From the NCBI GenBank assembly GCA_028707255.1, contig JAQTUQ010000012.1, positions 1 to 46,213 of the forward strand: a stretch of DNA of 46,213 nt. The letters run 5' to 3'. Numbering within the stretch: the stretch's first letter is position 1; each line of letters starts with the position of its first letter. A program made the position numbers and the translations under genes. The stretch is from Dehalococcoidales bacterium. Lineage in GTDB: Bacteria > Chloroflexota > Dehalococcoidia > Dehalococcoidales > UBA5627. Of this stretch, positions 33,188 through 41,079 are shown piece after piece. A model generated the notes under the pieces. The model saw only the letters and a program-made list of their open reading frames with translations, made no database searches and was not told the DNA's origin.

Positions 33188-33468
33188 TGGTATAATATCA
33201 AAGGTTTTTATTAAATTATATTTTTAACATTATCAGGCTATAATCCCGGCGCTGCGAAAGCATCACACTGAATACAGATAACACTCCGGCTACGCTCACG
33301 CGACAGGTTATCAGTACAAGCATCACCCGCTTTTACAACTACTACAGGTAGCGGTTACCTCCAGATAACTGATAATGGTAACTTTTTAGCAATGAATTCG
33401 TTTCATATATTATAAAACCTGAAATAACCGGAGTCTTGCTTCTGATTTTATGCATGCGCCGGTTTTTT
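33188..33468 (+). ncRNA. Candidate structured transcript in a 600-bp gene-free stretch
   Basis: No credible gene lies in 33106-33710. An extended -10 TGGTATAAT is at 33188-33196 and another TATAAT at 33240-33245 region. Between 33250 and 33385 many segments can pair: GATAAC 33277 with GTTATC 33307; TTATCAGT 33308 with ACTGATAA 33368; AGGTA 33346 with TACCT 33356; GTTACC 33354 with GGTAAC 33377. Some pairings exclude others, as in a switch. A weak AACCGG/CCGGTT hairpin with six T (33426-33468) may end it. No known RNA family is recognised. Confidence 0.35.
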
Positions 33469-33583
33469 AAAATAAGATTATAAAATTGAATACGGGAATA
33501 CAATTCTGTAATAAGGATAAAAGTCACAGACAGCTAATTGTCATCAGGTTTATTATAGAGTTATAAACTTAAATTGGGTTTTC

Positions 33584-33660
33584 AGTTCTTGCAACGTCAC
33601 CGGAGCGATAAGCATCATACCTGTTCGCAGAACTCCATATTTTGCTTATCGCCCTTTTTT
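33584..33660 (+). promoter_or_regulatory. Terminator with an interleaved competing helix (attenuator candidate)
   Basis: GCGATAAGCA (33605-33614) pairs with TGCTTATCGC (33643-33652) and is followed by CCTTTTTT, a good terminator. AGTTCTTGC (33584-33592) can pair with GCAGAACT (33627-33634), whose 3' arm lies in the terminator loop and which encloses the terminator's 5' arm. The two helices are interleaved, so they form a pseudoknot or exclude each other. The DUF998 gene starts 51 nt later, so it may be controlled by read-through, or this may be the end of an upstream non-coding RNA. Confidence 0.5.
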
Positions 33661-33710
33661 ATATAAACAGGTATTAAATAATTTTAAACAGGGAAGAGGT
33701 ATTTCACTAA

Positions 33711-34415
33711 TTGGATAAAATCGAACAGACATCCGGGGGAAAGCAATCATCATCGATATGGAATAAAATAAAACACTGTCGTTTATTAAGTCTGGCCGGA
33801 ATTATCGGGCCGTTCGCATTTCTGGCGATACTTTTGGCGCTGGATATCATTCAGTGGCAATCTTTGCCCGTTTTATCTAAAATAAGCGACCTGGTTCACG
33901 GCGCATTCGGCTGGCTGCAAACGGTTGCCTTTGTTCTAATCGGAGTGTTCTTAATTATTTTTGTTATGAAACTATACTCCATCACCCATAAGAAAATCAG
34001 TTCATTGACAGGCACATCCTTCTTCGGAATCACCAGCGTCGGCTTCCTGGCAATAGCTGCATTTCCTTCTGAAATCGGCAATATCGGGCTGAGCATACAG
34101 GGGCTGATTCATAATTCCATTGCCGGGGTAATTAGCGCAACCTTCATCCTCGGTTGTATTGCATTTGCTCACCACTTCAGAAAAGACCCACACTGGAAGC
34201 CTTACTGGATTTATACTGTTTTAACCGTTATACTGTGTCTTGCATTTGCTATTTCATGGGGGGTAGCCACCGAATCTCACCTGCAAGCTATCAGCGAAAG
34301 ATTGCTGTTGATTAGCGGTTTTATCTGGATGCTGGTTATATCGATTAAACTGATAAGGTCTCACGGAAAACAACAGCCGGTTCCGGTAAACGTAGAAGAA
34401 GACGATAATTACTGA
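33711..34415 (+). CDS. DUF998-type membrane protein
   Basis: A 234-aa protein with six likely helices. The layout LAGIIGPFAFLAILLALDII, ISDLVHGAFGWLQTVAFVL, AFPSE, LIHNSIAGVISATFI and HFRKDPHWKPYWIYTV fits the DUF998 family of unknown function. Start is TTG at 33711 with AGAGGT about twelve bases upstream. A candidate attenuator lies just before it. It converges with the antiporter gene, 34 bp apart. Confidence 0.78.
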   Translation: MDKIEQTSGGKQSSSIWNKIKHCRLLSLAGIIGPFAFLAILLALDIIQWQSLPVLSKISDLVHGAFGWLQTVAFVLIGVFLIIFVMKLYSITHKKISSLTGTSFFGITSVGFLAIAAFPSEIGNIGLSIQGLIHNSIAGVISATFILGCIAFAHHFRKDPHWKPYWIYTVLTVILCLAFAISWGVATESHLQAISERLLLISGFIWMLVISIKLIRSHGKQQPVPVNVEEDDNY

Positions 34416-34449
34416 TGTAAATGTGTATCGAATCGGATTGATTTTAAGT

Positions 34450-36240
34450 CTATTCCGTTTGATTTAGGAGCAACACAACCAACTCTGTCCCGCTTTTAAA
34501 ATCGAGTTTATTTTCGGTTGTTATTACCGTTACGCCTCCATTGGGACCAATGGCAAGTAAAGGTAAGCTATCTTTCCCGAATTTGTCCGTAAACTTTGTG
34601 CTGTCGATATCATTTTCAACTGCTATAAGCTTAATCTTCCCTTTATCATAAAGCTCTGCTATCCTGTCATATGTCGCCCCGCTATCGAAAAGCAATCTTC
34701 CGGGCAGGTGCTGTAATTGCGTCTGCTCCCGAGACGCACTGTCGGGAGTGGGCAGTATAAAAACCCCGGAACGGCCGAACAATTTGCTCAATCTTAAAGC
34801 CACCAGTATATTATAATTATCATCGGCAGTCATTGCCGTAAAATACCCATATTCGCTGAAATCCGTATTATCCAGAAAACTTCCTGCCAGAGCATCCGCA
34901 TAAACGGCATTCAATCCCTTGCGCTTTGCATAGGCGACATTTGCCTTGTTTCCATCGATGATAAGAGTTTTAATTTCCTTCTCAGCCAGTATAGCAGCAA
35001 TATCCCGAATCCACATTTGTCCACCCAGAAACACGATACCCTGCGGATTCATCTGGCTTATTTTCAATCCTTTTATCAGTAATGGAGCAATAACACTGGA
35101 GGCAAGAATAGTTCCGAATATTACGGCAAATATAATCGGCGTCAACAATTCACCACCGGCATAACCGTCAGCCATTAAACGAAAAGCAAATACCGAGGCA
35201 ATGGAAGCGGACACTATTCCCCGCGGAGCGATTGATGATAAAAGTAATTTTTCTTTTATTTTAAGTTTTGAATTACGTGCTGAGATAAAGACTGCCAATG
35301 GCCTGGCTACAATTATCAGTATCACCACAAATACCACCAGTTCCCAGGCAATACCGGAATAAGAAGACAAATCCAACTGGGCGGAAAGAATAATGAACAA
35401 AAACGAAACCAGCAATATGGTTAGATTCTCTTTAAATTCGAAAATATGGCTGATATCGGCTTTACATTGGTTAGCCATTATGGCACCCATTACGATTGCG
35501 GAAACTAGCCCGGCATTAGTTTGGATAAGTTCCGAAGCTAAAAAGACCCCCGCCAGAATACCTAACGTGGCTGCAATATGTAAATGGTCGGGTAATATAT
35601 GACGCCGCAGTAGTTGCATCATAACCCATGCCCCCAGGGCACCCAGAGCGCCCCCGAATACTATAGATTTGAAAAGAATTACTGCCGTTTGAAGCGCCGC
35701 ACCACCCGTAGAATTCCCCGCCAGAATAATTTCGAGCACTATTAGAGCCAGAATAGCACCGATAGGGTCAATCAAAATCCCTTCCCATTTCAATACCGCG
35801 GAAACATTCTGCCCTGGGCGAAGGTAACGCAACAGCGGCATGATAACAGTCGGCCCGCTGATAACCAGTATCGCTCCCAGTAACACAGCCAGGCGGGTAT
35901 CCATATCCAGTATGAATATTGCACCGACAGTAGCGATTATCCATGTTATAAGTACACCGCCGGTTATCAGGCGCAGCACTACCGGAGTGGTATGTTTGAT
36001 ATCGCTGATTTTTAGATTTAAACCACCCTCGAACAGTATCACCGCAACCGATAGCGACACCACCGGTTCCATTAACTCACCCAGCAAAGCATGCGGTTCA
36101 AATAACCCGAATATCGGTCCTGCCAATATACCGGCAATTATCAAAAGCAATATCGATGGCAACCTGGTAAGCCAGGCTATCAACTGAGATAAGATGGCAA
36201 GACCGATAATAACAACGATACTGATAATAATAGTGTCCAT
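34450..36240 (-). CDS. Cation:proton antiporter (CPA family) with C-terminal nucleotide-binding domain
   Basis: A 596-aa transporter. The first 400 residues carry about twelve helices with ILFEGGLNLKISDIKHT, LVISGPTVIMPLLRYLRP and LKWEGILIDPIGAILALIVL, typical of NhaP-like Na+(K+)/H+ antiporters; Asp in ILIDP is the likely ion-binding residue. The C-terminal part (about 405-596) starts with GIVFLGGQMWIRDIAAILAE, a TrkA-N/RCK-like Rossmann domain that reads a nucleotide. Function: exchange of cations for protons, control of pH and salt. Single-gene unit facing away from the MerR gene. Confidence 0.9.
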   Translation of the reverse strand: MDTIIISIVVIIGLAILSQLIAWLTRLPSILLLIIAGILAGPIFGLFEPHALLGELMEPVVSLSVAVILFEGGLNLKISDIKHTTPVVLRLITGGVLITWIIATVGAIFILDMDTRLAVLLGAILVISGPTVIMPLLRYLRPGQNVSAVLKWEGILIDPIGAILALIVLEIILAGNSTGGAALQTAVILFKSIVFGGALGALGAWVMMQLLRRHILPDHLHIAATLGILAGVFLASELIQTNAGLVSAIVMGAIMANQCKADISHIFEFKENLTILLVSFLFIILSAQLDLSSYSGIAWELVVFVVILIIVARPLAVFISARNSKLKIKEKLLLSSIAPRGIVSASIASVFAFRLMADGYAGGELLTPIIFAVIFGTILASSVIAPLLIKGLKISQMNPQGIVFLGGQMWIRDIAAILAEKEIKTLIIDGNKANVAYAKRKGLNAVYADALAGSFLDNTDFSEYGYFTAMTADDNYNILVALRLSKLFGRSGVFILPTPDSASREQTQLQHLPGRLLFDSGATYDRIAELYDKGKIKLIAVENDIDSTKFTDKFGKDSLPLLAIGPNGGVTVITTENKLDFKSGTELVVLLLNQTE

Positions 36241-36388
36241 CTGATATAAAACTCCGGATAATCAGCGATACAAAACCATTAGTCTATATTAATATTATTA
36301 CCGACTATTTACAATGGATTATTTGAGGCTTCATCAAAAATGTTTCAAGTGTTATCTCAAAGATAGCGTTAATTATTCAATTTATAGC

Positions 36389-36419
36389 TTGACTATGACG
36401 TAACGTCATAGTTTATTAT
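36389..36419 (+). promoter_or_regulatory. MerR-type promoter: 19-bp spacer filled by a palindromic operator
   Basis: TTGACT (36389-36394) and TATTAT (36414-36419) are 19 bp apart, the overlong spacing typical for MerR-activated promoters. A perfect inverted repeat with arms ACTATGACGT and ACGTCATAGT (36392-36401, 36403-36412, one base between) fills the spacer. A start about seven bases after the -10 would fall on the ATG at 36426. Confidence 0.85.
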
Positions 36420-36425
36420 TTATGT

Positions 36426-37175
36426 ATGATGGTTTACACGGTTAAAAAGCTGGCCGACGTTGCCGGAATCAGCGTACGTACACTACACTACTATGATGAG
36501 CGGGGGCTTTTAAAACCGAAGTCCCGTACCGCAAACGGATACAGATATTATGACGACGAAGCAGTTGTGCGCCTGCAGCAAATCATGTTCTTCCGCGAGC
36601 TGGGCTTCGGGCTGGATGAAATCAGTAAGATACTGGCAGACCCGGATTTCGACGTGATTGAAGCGCTGCAATCCCAAAAGATGCTTCTTTCTAAAAAAGC
36701 AGACCGTATCAACGAGCTTATAAAGACTATTGAAAAAACCATTAAAAACTTAAAAGAGGAGACTGAGATGCCGATTAAAGAATACTACGAAGGATTCAGC
36801 GACGAGCAAATCGAAAAATGCCGGCAGGAAGTGCGGGAACGCTGGGGAGAGAAAACTCTTAAAGAGAGCGAAGAGCGCATTTTGAATATGGGAAAGGAGA
36901 AATTCAAGGCATTGCAGGAAGAAGGCGGAGCCATTTTTAAAGCTATCTGCGACAATATGCCGAAAGGTTATGACAGCAAAGAAGTACAGGAACTGGTAGG
37001 TAAATGGAGAAACTGGCTGGAGAATTTCTCGCATTATTCCGATGAAGCGGTTCTTGGTTTGGGACAGACCTATAGCCGACATCCCGATTTTGCCAAATTC
37101 TTTGAAAAATACGATGCGGATTTTCCCGAATTTTTTACAAAAGCGATTGAATATTATTGCTATTCAAAAGAGTAA
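36426..37175 (+). CDS. MerR-family regulator with TipAS ligand-binding domain
   Basis: A 249-aa regulator. Residues 1-75 are the MerR helix-turn-helix and wing (YTVKKLADVAGISVRTLHYY, LLKPKSRTANGYRYYDD), then a dimerisation coiled coil (about 80-115), then a TipAS domain (about 120-249; PIKEYYEGFSDEQIEKCRQE and TYSRHPDFAKFFEKYDADFP). TipAS domains bind thiopeptide antibiotics and other hydrophobic drugs. No ribosome site exists and the promoter leaves almost no leader, so the mRNA is probably leaderless. It should activate its own promoter; no exporter gene follows, and mgtE converges 4 bp away. Confidence 0.93.
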   Translation: MMVYTVKKLADVAGISVRTLHYYDERGLLKPKSRTANGYRYYDDEAVVRLQQIMFFRELGFGLDEISKILADPDFDVIEALQSQKMLLSKKADRINELIKTIEKTIKNLKEETEMPIKEYYEGFSDEQIEKCRQEVRERWGEKTLKESEERILNMGKEKFKALQEEGGAIFKAICDNMPKGYDSKEVQELVGKWRNWLENFSHYSDEAVLGLGQTYSRHPDFAKFFEKYDADFPEFFTKAIEYYCYSKE

Positions 37176-37179
37176 ATCT

Positions 37180-38523
37180 TCAGATAGTAAGCATAATATT
37201 GGCAACCACAAAATAAAGGAAAACCCCGAATATATCCATCACGGTGCTGATAAAGGGAGCGGACACCAGTGCGGGGTCGAGTTTTACCAGTCGGAAAGCA
37301 AAAGGCAAGGCCCCGCCGATAATGGTTGCTATCAGCGAGATAACTATCAAAGTAAAGGTAACTATACCGGCTACCATCAAATCACGCCCTAAAATATAGG
37401 CTAAAACCAATACCGCCACGCCAAGCGCTAAACCGAGAACAATACCCACCAGCGATTCCCTGCCGATTACAGCCATCGCTTTCTTGGGGTTCACTTCTCC
37501 GGTTGCCAGACCGCGGATTACAACAGTAGCGGATTGAGCGCCGACATTACCGCCGGTACCGATAAGCAAGGGGATAAAGGCTGCCAGTATAACCATCTCT
37601 CCCAGCAGTGCTTCCTGACCGGCAATAATGGAGCCGGTAAGCATATTTACCAGTATCAGCAGGAACAACCACACGGCACGGCTTTTTACCACATCCAGTA
37701 TACGGCTGGTAAAATAACTCCTTTCGGTACCCTGCACAGCGCCGAATCGATAAATGTCTTCGGTAGTTTCTTCTTCAATAATATCAACAACATCATCATA
37801 AGTGATAATACCTACCAGCCGCTCTTCCGCATCGACCACGGGAACGGCAATCAATTCACGCTCGCGCAGTATTTTAGCTACTTCTTCACGATCGGTATTG
37901 GTATATACAAAAAGCGGGTCCGGTGTCATAATATCGGACACTCTGGCTTTGGGGTCGGCAGTGACCAAATCCCGCAAAGACACGGTACCAATTAAATGGC
38001 GTCCGCGGTCCATCACGTAGCATACATAGATTGTCTCCCTGTTTATGGCAAGTTCGCGTATCCTTTCCAACGCCTGTCCCACTGTCATAAAACCATGCAG
38101 ATCGACAAAATAAGGTGTCATTTCACGGCCGGCAGTATCTTCCTCGTAGCCCAGTAAATGGACTGTCAGACGCCGCTGTTCGGGAGATAATATCTGCAGA
38201 AGCCTGCGGGCAACATTTGCCGGGACTTCCTCCAACAATTCGATACGGTCATCGGGAGGCAAAGCTTCAAGGAAAGTACGCGCTGCTTGATCGGAGAAAC
38301 ATTCCAGCAGGCGATTCTGCAACGCCCCGTCCATAAAATCGAATACATCAACAGCCAGGCTCTTTGGAAGCAGACGAAAGACTGTCAGTGCCTTGTCGGA
38401 AGGGATACTGTCAAGGAGTTCGGCGATATTAGACGGCTCGGTTTCCAGCAGTTTCTGGCGTAAAACCTTATAATTTTTTTCTGCCAGCAATTCTCTGAAG
38501 GCTTCAATATTCATCTCTTCCAT
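37180..38523 (-). CDS. mgtE: Magnesium transporter MgtE
   Basis: Mg2+ channel gated by intracellular Mg2+. The 447-aa protein has the superhelical N domain (1-130), two CBS domains (about 135-255; VSDIMTPDPLFVYT and AVPVVDAEERLVGIITYDDV), a plug helix, and five membrane helices with GTGGNVGAQSATVVIRGLAT and DPALVSAPFISTVMDIFGVF lining the pore. I place the start at 38523 (MEEMNIEAFRELL), six bases after AGGAAGAGG. Longer in-frame starts at 38583 and 38622 lie in the leader and lack sites. It converges with the MerR gene. Confidence 0.95.
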   Translation of the reverse strand: MEEMNIEAFRELLAEKNYKVLRQKLLETEPSNIAELLDSIPSDKALTVFRLLPKSLAVDVFDFMDGALQNRLLECFSDQAARTFLEALPPDDRIELLEEVPANVARRLLQILSPEQRRLTVHLLGYEEDTAGREMTPYFVDLHGFMTVGQALERIRELAINRETIYVCYVMDRGRHLIGTVSLRDLVTADPKARVSDIMTPDPLFVYTNTDREEVAKILRERELIAVPVVDAEERLVGIITYDDVVDIIEEETTEDIYRFGAVQGTERSYFTSRILDVVKSRAVWLFLLILVNMLTGSIIAGQEALLGEMVILAAFIPLLIGTGGNVGAQSATVVIRGLATGEVNPKKAMAVIGRESLVGIVLGLALGVAVLVLAYILGRDLMVAGIVTFTLIVISLIATIIGGALPFAFRLVKLDPALVSAPFISTVMDIFGVFLYFVVANIMLTI

Positions 38524-38750
38524 CGGCAGCCTCTTCCTGACTATTGGGATAAAAAAACCCACGTCCGATGGGGCGCGGGGCATACAAACACCACTAAGCC
38601 GAATTAGCCTATTCCAAGGCAACTCCCGGCATTACCCATTGAACGCAAATAATCTTCTTCTGTCGTTTATCGGGTTCTCTGTCAGATTTTGTTTCCATTT
38701 TTATTTCCAATTCCTTAAGGATTATAAATGCAATATTAAACTCTTGTCAA
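38524..38750 (-). promoter_or_regulatory. mgtE promoter and 200-nt leader
   Basis: TTGACA (38745-38750) and TATAAT (38721-38726) with an 18-bp spacer form a consensus promoter on the coding strand. The mRNA would have a leader of about 190 nt. It contains a GCCG...CGGC hairpin near 38598-38630, an 11-codon upstream frame (ATG at 38639), and CCCCATCGGACGTGGG followed by seven T at about 38541-38563, a weak terminator-like element 20 nt before the gene. It does not match the M-box consensus I know. Mg2+ control is inferred only from the gene. Confidence 0.6.
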
Positions 38751-38932
38751 TTATTTGCTACGATATAGTTGAACATTGAGCGCAATTTAATAAAGAAAAA
38801 TCCAGATATTAAATAGTAACGAACTATGGATTCCGCTTTAATAAACCCGGGCAGTTTTGCCTAAAAATTTCTCTTCTTTCACTCAAGACTTGAATTATTC
38901 TATGCCGATGATGAATAGGTCGGAAATTAAGG

Positions 38933-38958
38933 CTTGCTGATTTATACATCTCAGCAAG
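38933..38958. other. Hairpin downstream of the DUF1538/PII operon
   Basis: CTTGCTGA / TCAGCAAG, an 8-bp perfect stem with a 10-nt loop; an outer GTCGGA/TCCGAC pairing can extend it with a bulge. It may end the minus-strand PII-like transcript, but it lacks a strong U tract. The remainder of 38751-39046 shows nothing else. Confidence 0.4.
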
Positions 38959-39046
38959 TCCGACAGATGGAATACAAGAACAAAAAACAACCATATGACC
39001 GCACGCTTATTGTACAGCCACCGTTCTTGATAGTGTCGTGTTATTT

Positions 39047-39493
39047 CTATTCTTTTTTATCGGGGGCAGTATCAGTTTTTACATCATCGCTTTGCGCGAG
39101 TTCCATAGCGGGATTCTCTGTTTCTGATGATTTCTGAGCATTTTTCGATTCTGTGAATTCATCACCCGTATCCTTTGGAAAATGATGAGAAATACCGAAG
39201 ATTTTATCAATGGGAAGCGTAAAGGCGATACCGGCGCCCGGTTTTTCAAGCTCGGTAGCAGCAACGATTTCTTTTAAAATCGCCTCCCTTTCATCGGAGC
39301 GCACTGCCGACAATACGATTTCTTTTTCGGGTTCGAGGCTGATTCCCAGCAGAGTTCTTTGTTCATGAATGCCCATTCCCCTGCCGAGTACTATGGTTCC
39401 GCCGGTTGCCCCGGCTTTCATCGACGTCTCCAAAACTTTTTCGCCCCATCCCTTGTTAACTACCGTAACGATAAGATATATGCCTGATTCCAT
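39047..39493 (-). CDS. PII-like regulatory protein of the DUF1538 operon
   Basis: A 148-aa protein. The N-terminal 105 residues have a PII-like (GlnB-type ferredoxin) fold pattern: YLIVTVVNKGWGEKVLETSM, GATGGTIVLGRGMG, and AGIAFTLPIDKIFGI. The T-loop region lacks the usual Tyr51 setting. The last 40 residues are an acidic, disordered tail. It follows the two DUF1538 genes by 4 bp, in the way GlnK follows AmtB, so it probably gates that transporter in reply to a nucleotide or ion signal (inference). Confidence 0.8.
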   Translation of the reverse strand: MESGIYLIVTVVNKGWGEKVLETSMKAGATGGTIVLGRGMGIHEQRTLLGISLEPEKEIVLSAVRSDEREAILKEIVAATELEKPGAGIAFTLPIDKIFGISHHFPKDTGDEFTESKNAQKSSETENPAMELAQSDDVKTDTAPDKKE

Positions 39494-39497
39494 TTAT

Positions 39498-40232
39498 TTA
39501 TAACTCCTTTTTATGCTTTCTTAAACGTACCAGGAAGCCCAAAGTCATAACCGAAAGAATCGGTGCCAGCGCAATCAGCGCTATCAACCCGAAACCATGA
39601 AGAATAGGGTCGCGACCTTCCATCGCTGAAGAGATACCGACAGCTATCGCCAGCAGAAATGTAACCGCCATTGGCCCGGTAGCCACACCGCCGGCGTCGA
39701 AAGCGATAGACAAAAACGACTTGTCGCTAAACCACATCATTAACAGGGCAATTATATAACCGGGTATCACAATATACAACAAAGGAATACCGTAAACAAT
39801 TTTTGCCATCCCGAGAGCGACAAACGTTGCAACACCGATGCAAATGGCATAAAGGACGGTGGATTTACGGATAGTGGAAGCCGAAGCTTTCTCTACCTGT
39901 TCACAGAGGACTCGCACCGCCGGCTCTGTCCAGGCAGTTAATAACCCGATGAAGAATCCGAATGGGATTAAGAGCCAGAAGGATTTGATATTTCCCAGAT
40001 ATTCCCCGATTGCCTCTCCGGCAGGCAGGAATCCGATATGTACACCCTGTAAAAAAAGCAGTAAGCCTAAACCGGCAATAGCCGTCCCCACCATCAGGTT
40101 ATAAATATACTTCTTTGGCAGTTTCAGGAAAAATATCTGGAATATGACAAAAAGCAAAAGTATAGGCAACAAAGCCTTTATAACACCTATAAAGGTATCC
40201 CCGAAACCGCCGAAAATCGCTGCCCAGTTCAA
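39498..40232 (-). CDS. DUF1538 membrane protein, second subunit
   Basis: A 244-aa protein with six to seven helices. LLPILLLFVIFQIFFLKLPK, GLLLFLQGVHIGFLPAGEAI, LTAWTEPAVRVLCEQVEKAS and FDAGGVATGPMAVTFLLAIA match the DUF1538 family; the GVATGPM motif recurs in the partner. It overlaps the partner by 4 bp. Family members also occur as one fused protein with two such halves. Recent work, as I recall, links the family (UmpA/UmpB) to cation/proton exchange; treat this as unconfirmed. Confidence 0.85.
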   Translation of the reverse strand: MNWAAIFGGFGDTFIGVIKALLPILLLFVIFQIFFLKLPKKYIYNLMVGTAIAGLGLLLFLQGVHIGFLPAGEAIGEYLGNIKSFWLLIPFGFFIGLLTAWTEPAVRVLCEQVEKASASTIRKSTVLYAICIGVATFVALGMAKIVYGIPLLYIVIPGYIIALLMMWFSDKSFLSIAFDAGGVATGPMAVTFLLAIAVGISSAMEGRDPILHGFGLIALIALAPILSVMTLGFLVRLRKHKKEL

Positions 40233-40924
40233 TACAGTATTATCCCCATTATCATTATTGCAATTACAGGCCCGACAGAAGCCAGTCCGATTAAACCGAA
40301 ACCGTCGGATATGGCCGACCTCCCGGCAAGAGCCGAACTGAAACCCAGCCCCAGCGCCAGTATTATCGGTACCGTCATAGGGCCGGTAGTCACACCGCCG
40401 GCATCGAAAGCAACCGGCACGAACTGCGCCGGCGTGAAAAACGAAAGAATGATGATAATCAGATAACTAGCCGCCATCAGGTAAGCCATACGAAAACCGA
40501 AAACGATTCGGAGCATTGCCATAGCCACGAAGAAAGCGATACCTATGGCGATAATAACAGTCAGCACATTTGCGGCAATTTCACCGTCGGTAACCTGCGC
40601 GATTTGTCCGGTAAGTACGATAACATCCGGTTCCGCTATCGTTGCCACAAAACCCAGCAGGAAAGCCACAATTATCAAAAGGGAGAAAGAACGCCTCTTG
40701 GGAAGCTCGGCTCCTATTGCTTGACCCATCGGCAGAATACCTATCTCAAGACCGACCAGGAAAAGAATCATACCGGAAACAGCCATGATAACGCCCGCCA
40801 GAAATTGCCAGAACTGTTCGAGCGGCATTTTTATCAGGGTAAACTGCATGATGATAATTACGACAACAAGAGGGAGCATTGCCTTGAGGACTTCCAGTGA
40901 TTTGCTTTTTAAATAAGATAGCAT
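40229..40924 (-). CDS. DUF1538 membrane protein, first subunit
   Basis: A 231-aa protein homologous to its downstream neighbour: LKAMLPLVVVIIIMQFTLIK, MILFLVGLEIGILPMGQAIG, FVATIAEPDVIVLTGQIAQV and FDAGGVTTGPMTVPIILALG. The parallel EP...V and GGVxTGPM blocks show an old duplication, and the two proteins probably pair in inverted or pseudo-symmetric fashion. GGAG lies eight bases before the ATG. It is the first gene of a three-gene operon ending in the PII-like gene. Confidence 0.85.
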   Translation of the reverse strand: MLSYLKSKSLEVLKAMLPLVVVIIIMQFTLIKMPLEQFWQFLAGVIMAVSGMILFLVGLEIGILPMGQAIGAELPKRRSFSLLIIVAFLLGFVATIAEPDVIVLTGQIAQVTDGEIAANVLTVIIAIGIAFFVAMAMLRIVFGFRMAYLMAASYLIIIILSFFTPAQFVPVAFDAGGVTTGPMTVPIILALGLGFSSALAGRSAISDGFGLIGLASVGPVIAIMIMGIILY

Positions 40925-41079
40925 TCAGGCAGCTCCGTAAACGAAAATCATAAAGGGGAAAAGACGATATATAATTGTAACAGCAGCGGATGATATCAGT
41001 CAAAGCTTGTCTACTAAATTATATGTAAATAGTGCTTATCGCCGTTGTTCCCACAGATAAAAGACAGCCACTCGTATGC

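Noticed and set aside
33340-33390. Possible c-di-GMP-I riboswitch
   Set aside because: Only a GGTAGCGGTTACC-like part fits; the GACGCAAAGC-type half and the overall two-helix frame are missing.
38524-38720. M-box riboswitch before mgtE
   Set aside because: The conserved M-box core is not found in the leader, although the position would suit.
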